Below are positions 6,132 to 9,284 of a stretch of DNA of 9,284 bases, in pieces (position 1 is the stretch's first letter; every line of letters starts with the position of its first letter). The DNA is from Comamonas sp. (lineage in GTDB: Bacteria > Pseudomonadota > Gammaproteobacteria > Burkholderiales > Burkholderiaceae_C). The stretch lies in NCBI GenBank assembly GCA_019236485.1, contig JAFAIY010000137.1, positions 1 to 9,284 of the forward strand. The letters run 5' to 3'. The notes beneath the pieces are model-generated. The model had not been told where the DNA came from. It did no database searches and saw only the letters and a list, made by a program, of their open reading frames with translations. The translations under genes and the position numbers were made by a program.

Positions 6132-7769
6132 TCAGGCCTCTGCGCTGTATTCGGGTTGGGGTTGCGCCACGGCCTGCTGCAGCCAGTGGACAATCTGGTG
6201 CGCCTGATGCGCGGGCAGCACTGCCATCACATGGTGGTCGGGGCGCACCAGGCAAATGGAGCCATCGAGAGCATCGGTCTTGAGCTGCCGCGCGAGTGCG
6301 GCGCGGCCCGCGGCGTCGCAGTGGCTGCCCACGGCTGCCCACTGCAGCAGCGGGTGCGCGGGTGCATTGGCGGGCAGTCCGTCGCCCAGCACCAGCGCGG
6401 TAAACCAGGGGCCGAGCAGGCCGTGCAGCGTGAGTGGAGCCCGCGCGCCCTCGCGCCTGAGCACCACATTGGGCAGTGCGGCGCCGGCCAGCGCATGGCC
6501 AGGGCATGCCAGTGCCGAGCCCGGGTAGACCGCCGGCATGCAAAGGCGGCCGGTATTGATCATGCGCGCCGCCCAGTCATGCGACGGCGCCAGCGCGATG
6601 ATGGCGTCGCGCCACAGCCGGGCCGAGTCCTGGCCCGCAGGGTAGACGAAGCGCGAGGCACGGCGCGCCTGGCGGATGTTCTCCAGCGCCGCGTGCTTGC
6701 GTTCGCTGCCATAGCTGTCCAGCAGCGTCTCGCCGGCCTGGCCTTGCAGGTGCAGCGCCAGCTTCCAGCCCAGGTTGTCGGCATCCTGGATGCCGCCATT
6801 GCCGCCCCGCGCGCCAAAGGGGGCAACTAGGTGGGCCGCGTCGCCGATGAACAGCACCGGACCGTGGCGCAGCTGCGGCAGGCATTCGTGCCGGTAGGCC
6901 CAGGCACCCGACCAGGCGATATCGAACCCCACCTCATCGCCGACCAGCCGGGCCACGCGTGCGCGCATCGCGGCCTCGGTGCAGGCCATGGCCGGGTCTT
7001 CGTCGGGGGCCAGCTGAAAGTCCAGCCGCCAGGTGTCGTCGGCCATCTTGTGGCGCCACACCGCGCGCCCGCCGTTGGCGCCCGCGTCGAGCCAGGTCCA
7101 GCGCTCCTCGGGCCATTCCTGGTTGCGCAGAATGATGTCGATGATGATCCAGCGGTCTTCGGTACGGTCGTAAACCTCGGGCTTGAGGCCAAGCGCTGCA
7201 CGCACGCCGCTGGCCGCGCCGTCGGCCGCGACCAGCCATTGCGCGCGGGTGCGGTAGCTGCCCTCGGGCGTTTCCACCTCCAGCTCGACGCCCTCTTCAA
7301 CGATGCGCACGGTGCTCACCTTGTTGAGCCAGCGCAGCTCGGCCAGCGGCTCGCGCTGCAGCGCCTCGACCAGGAACTGCTCCACGTAGTACTGCTGCAG
7401 ATTGGCAAAGCCGTTGTGGCGCACGTCGGGCTGATCCTGCAGGGTGAAGGAGGTGACCGGCTTGTCGCAGCACAGCACGCGCCCCACATTCCAGCGCACG
7501 CCCTTGGCGACGATGCGCTCGGCCACGCCCAGGCGGTCGAAGATGTCGAGCGTGCGCTGGGCCCAGACCATGCCGCGCGATGCCAGACCGCGCACGCCTA
7601 CGGTGTTGTCGTCGTCTAGCAGCAGCACGCGCACGCCGCGCCGCACCAGATCGAGAGCGGCGGTCAGGCCGCTCAGGCCTGCGCCAACAATGATGACGGG
7701 ATGCGCCCGGGACAAGGGCCGGTCCAGTTCGGCAGGCCGGTGAAAGGAGTAGGTAGGCAAGGTGAACAT
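6132..7769 (-). CDS. FAD-dependent aromatic monooxygenase (group A flavoprotein hydroxylase)
   Basis: The 545-residue protein has all three fingerprints of single-component aromatic hydroxylases (p-hydroxybenzoate hydroxylase/MhpA fold): the FAD Rossmann motif VIIVGAGLSGLTAALDL (25-41), the DG motif LVAADGAASGVR (179-190), and the GD motif with ribityl-binding extension FIGDAAHLVAPFGARGG (307-323) followed by GIQDADNLGWKLA (326-338). A thioredoxin-like C-terminal domain follows, as in PheA/MhpA relatives. It should use NAD(P)H and O2 to hydroxylate an aromatic acid or phenol; the substrate is not predictable. The start at 7769 (MFTLPTYSF) is preferred: AGGA lies about 11 nt upstream and the family begins shortly before the FAD motif. 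An in-frame ATG at 7862 would place 31 unrelated residues over the control region. First gene of the operon. Confidence 0.92.
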   Translation of the reverse strand: MFTLPTYSFHRPAELDRPLSRAHPVIIVGAGLSGLTAALDLVRRGVRVLLLDDDNTVGVRGLASRGMVWAQRTLDIFDRLGVAERIVAKGVRWNVGRVLCCDKPVTSFTLQDQPDVRHNGFANLQQYYVEQFLVEALQREPLAELRWLNKVSTVRIVEEGVELEVETPEGSYRTRAQWLVAADGAASGVRAALGLKPEVYDRTEDRWIIIDIILRNQEWPEERWTWLDAGANGGRAVWRHKMADDTWRLDFQLAPDEDPAMACTEAAMRARVARLVGDEVGFDIAWSGAWAYRHECLPQLRHGPVLFIGDAAHLVAPFGARGGNGGIQDADNLGWKLALHLQGQAGETLLDSYGSERKHAALENIRQARRASRFVYPAGQDSARLWRDAIIALAPSHDWAARMINTGRLCMPAVYPGSALACPGHALAGAALPNVVLRREGARAPLTLHGLLGPWFTALVLGDGLPANAPAHPLLQWAAVGSHCDAAGRAALARQLKTDALDGSICLVRPDHHVMAVLPAHQAHQIVHWLQQAVAQPQPEYSAEA

Positions 7770-7794
7770 GTGGTCGAAGTCCTGCGTAAGGCTT

Positions 7795-7828
7795 GACAAC
7801 CACTGTAGGTAGCGCCTGGGTTGGTGTC
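7795..7828. promoter_or_regulatory. Imperfect dyad in the divergent control region, candidate operator
   Basis: GACAACCAC (7795-7803) and GTTGGTGTC (7820-7828) form an inverted repeat with 7 of 9 matching positions around a 16-nt spacer. It covers the candidate operon promoter and sits between two divergently transcribed units, a natural place for the adjacent LuxR-type regulator to bind. On the plus strand a perfect TTGACA (7793-7798) begins inside it, but no good -10 follows at 16-18 bp. Confidence 0.3.
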
Positions 7829-7830
7829 TG
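7802..7830 (-). promoter_or_regulatory. Candidate promoter of the catabolic operon
   Basis: On the minus strand CAGACA (7825-7830), a 17-bp spacer and TACAGT (7802-7807) form a 4/6 plus 4/6 sigma-70 match. Transcription would start near 7795, about 26 nt before the monooxygenase ATG. A poor -35 would suit an activator-dependent promoter. Support is limited to consensus match and position. Confidence 0.3.
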
Positions 7831-7885
7831 TCCTTATTGATGAGGACATGGCCGCTGACCACAATGGCCCACGCAGGAAAACCCC

Positions 7886-8695
7886 ATGCAACCAGTACCC
7901 GACCCGATCACGTCCTCCACAGCGGCGCCATCCTGGATGCCGCAGCTGGTGCTGGACATGGGCCGGCCCGCCTTTCACGCCAGCTTGCTGCAAGGCCTGC
8001 ACGACAGCGTGGGGACGGCCCACATCAGCCAGCTGCGCTACGAGCGCGATGGCCGCATCGGCGACGCCCGCTGCGCCAGCCTGGTGGACCAGTCCATGAT
8101 CGAACGGACCACGGACACCTATGTCAACCGCCTGCATCAGCGCGATCCCAACTATGCGCTGGTGCGCGCCTCCGGCCGGCAGCCGGCACCCGGTGTACAG
8201 CTGATCACGGTGCCGCGCGAGGACATCCACGATGCCGAATACCGCCGCCTGCTGTTCGACCGGCCGGGCTTTGCCTGCAAGGTCTCGCTGATCAGCACCC
8301 AGGATGACGCCACCTGCTACATCAACCTCTATTTCTCGCGTCCGGTGTCGACCCAGGTCACCGCCCTGCTGCTGCACAACGCGCCCATGCTGGTGGCGCT
8401 GGCGCAGCGCCACGGTGAACTGGCCAGCCAGGAGGCTGCCGCCGAGCTGCCTGCCGAGTTCCTGGCCCTGTCCACGCGCGAGCGCGAGGTGGCCGAGCTG
8501 CTGTGGCAAGGCCTCAGCGCCAAGGAGGTGGCGCGCGCGCTTGGCCTGTCGCCCACCACCGTGCTGACCTACAAGACCCGTCTTTTCGAGAAGGTGCGGG
8601 TGGCCACCTTGAAAGAGTTCCTCCTCAAGGCGCCGGCCCGCCAGTCACTGCCCGCCTCGGCGGGAACGGCTGCAGGCGCATTCCGTGCACGCTGA
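7886..8695 (+). CDS. LuxR-type transcriptional regulator, divergent from the catabolic operon
   Basis: The 269-residue protein ends in a LuxR/FixJ-type helix-turn-helix (194-247): LSTREREVAELLWQGLSAKE, then VARALGLSPTTVLTYKTRLF and a conserved-looking final helix EKVRVATLKEFLLK. The N-terminal 190 residues show no phosphoacceptor receiver pattern and no clear autoinducer-binding motif; they may form a PAS/GAF-like effector domain (inference). AGGAAA lies 6-8 nt before the ATG at 7886. The gene is divergent from the operon across 116 bp and convergent with dut, so it is the likely pathway-specific regulator, possibly sensing the substrate. LuxR-type regulators are less usual than LysR, IclR or MarR types beside such clusters. 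No terminator is seen directly after it. Confidence 0.88.
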   Translation: MQPVPDPITSSTAAPSWMPQLVLDMGRPAFHASLLQGLHDSVGTAHISQLRYERDGRIGDARCASLVDQSMIERTTDTYVNRLHQRDPNYALVRASGRQPAPGVQLITVPREDIHDAEYRRLLFDRPGFACKVSLISTQDDATCYINLYFSRPVSTQVTALLLHNAPMLVALAQRHGELASQEAAAELPAEFLALSTREREVAELLWQGLSAKEVARALGLSPTTVLTYKTRLFEKVRVATLKEFLLKAPARQSLPASAGTAAGAFRAR

Positions 8696-8798
8696 CCGGG
8701 CCGCACGCCTTGCCAGCCTTCTCGAGACCTTTCACTGCGGGCCAAGACCTCAGACGCCCGTGCGCCTGATGAGCCAGCCCCGGTCTCGACGGCCCGCA

Positions 8799-9162
8799 TC
8801 ATGTTTCAAGAAGCAAACGGCCCAGATCCCTCTCCGGACAAGCGTCGGCAGCTAGCAAAAACAAAGCCCGGCATAGCCGGGCTGTGTATGGATGCGTCGG
8901 TTCGGTGCCGGCTTATTGCTTGCCCGTGGAGCCGTAGCCGCCCTCGCCGCGCTCGCTGGCGTCGGCAAACTCGTCCACCAGATTGAAGCTGGCCTGGGCC
9001 ACGGGCACGATGACCAGCTGCGCCAGACGGTCCATGGGCTGCAGCGTGAAGGCCGTCGACGAACGGTTCCAGGCGCTGACCATGAGCTGGCCCTGGTAGT
9101 CGGAGTCGATCAGGCCCACCAGATTGCCCAGCACGATGCCGTGCTTGTGGCCCATGCCGGAG
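8799..9162 (-). repeat. Right direct repeat: intact dut 3' end plus terminator
   Basis: This is the intact counterpart of the repeat at 740-950. 8799-8914 (terminator and downstream flank) aligns without gaps to 740-855; the dut codons at 8915-8978 align to 856-912 with small gaps; and 9129-9162 aligns to 917-950. The interval 8979-9128, absent from the left copy, is bounded by two copies of the 11-mer ccaccagattg (8975-8985 and 9116-9126). Confidence 0.85.
8857..8883 (-). terminator. Rho-independent terminator of dut
   Basis: On the minus strand AGCCCGGC, loop TAT and GCCGGGCT form a perfect 8-bp stem (8865-8883) followed by TTTGTTTTT, 29 nt beyond the dut stop codon. In the plus direction the stem is followed by TGTG rather than a T-run, so it is a weak candidate for ending the convergent regulator transcript. 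Confidence 0.88.
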
Positions 9163-9284
9163 CGCGGCAGGATCAGCGCCGCGTAACCGGGATCCTTGAG
9201 GTGCATGGCCATGCCGGTGGGAATCAGCTGCCACTGGCCGGGCTCCAGCGTCACGGGCGCCTCGATGCAGGCCCGCAGGTCCAG
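8913..9284 (-). CDS. dut: dUTP diphosphatase, dUTPase (5' end beyond the window)
   Basis: The frame is open to the window edge and encodes the last 123 residues of a protein usually about 150 long; the start codon lies outside. Four of the five trimeric dUTPase motifs are complete and the first is represented by its start: LDLRA (motif 1) at the edge, [14 protein letters not shown] (motif 2), [18 protein letters not shown] (motif 3, with catalytic Asp and Tyr), [10 protein letters not shown] (motif 4) and [12 protein letters not shown] (motif 5, the mobile C-terminal arm). It hydrolyses dUTP to dUMP and diphosphate, keeping uracil out of DNA and supplying dTMP synthesis. Ends TAA at 8913-8915 with its own terminator just beyond. 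It appears intact, unlike the remnant at 854-950. Confidence 0.95.
   Translation of the reverse strand: MDLRACIEAPVTLEPGQWQLIPTGMAMHLKDPGYAALILPRSGMGHKHGIVLGNLVGLIDSDYQGQLMVSAWNRSSTAFTLQPMDRLAQLVIVPVAQASFNLVDEFADASERGEGGYGSTGKQ

Noticed and set aside
7770..7862. N-terminal extension of the monooxygenase to an ATG at 7862
   Set aside because: The 31 extra residues do not resemble the family, would cover the promoter region and nearly reach the regulator gene; the start at 7769 fits the family length and has an AGGA upstream.
8651..8664. Hairpin cccgcc-tc-ggcggg near the end of the regulator gene as a terminator
   Set aside because: It lies inside the coding sequence and has no T-run after it.
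1..9284. CRISPR array, insertion sequence, integrase, tRNA or rRNA gene
   Set aside because: No spaced repeat array, transposase or recombinase motif, terminal inverted repeat pair or tRNA-like cloverleaf was found on either strand by eye.

Overview
The window looks like the chromosome of a GC-rich betaproteobacterium of the order Burkholderiales, most likely Comamonadaceae (Comamonas, Delftia or Acidovorax type). This rests on base composition and the style of the encoded proteins, not on a marker gene. It holds a compact aromatic-acid-type catabolic operon with a divergent LuxR-type regulator, set between two housekeeping genes.

Layout: (a) 1-561, minus strand: 3'-truncated gene for a glycine-zipper outer-membrane lipoprotein. 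(b) 562-960: the lipoprotein's probable promoter and an inverted repeat, then a decayed copy of the 3' end of dut with its terminator. (c) 961-7769, all minus strand, read right to left: FAD-dependent aromatic monooxygenase; DUF2783-like small protein; a 29-codon ORF; a metallo-beta-lactamase-fold protein with a degenerate metal site; fumarylacetoacetate hydrolase-family enzyme; zeta-class glutathione S-transferase (maleylpyruvate/maleylacetoacetate isomerase type); MHS-type MFS transporter; class II aldolase/adducin-family enzyme. Gaps are short (a 4-bp overlap to 117 bp), so this is probably one transcript. (d) 7770-7885: divergent control region. (e) 7886-8695, plus strand: LuxR-type regulator. 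(f) 8696-8798: no gene or clear signal seen. (g) 8799-9284: intact dut 3' end with its terminator, running out of the window.

How the genes may work together: the transporter imports an aromatic or heteroaromatic acid, the flavoenzyme hydroxylates it, and after ring opening the GST isomerises a maleyl-type product to the fumaryl form, which the FAH-family enzyme hydrolyses. No ring-cleavage dioxygenase is present, and the roles of the metallo-beta-lactamase-fold protein, the DUF2783-like protein and the aldolase-family protein are unclear. The substrate cannot be named from sequence.

The most striking structural point is that the catabolic block is bracketed by direct repeats of the dut 3' end plus terminator (740-950 and 8799-9162). 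The left copy is a pseudogene fragment whose internal deletion matches an 11-bp direct repeat still present in the intact gene. This suggests the block of about 7.8 kb was inserted between dut and the lipoprotein gene, and that the operon now probably ends at a terminator inherited from dut.
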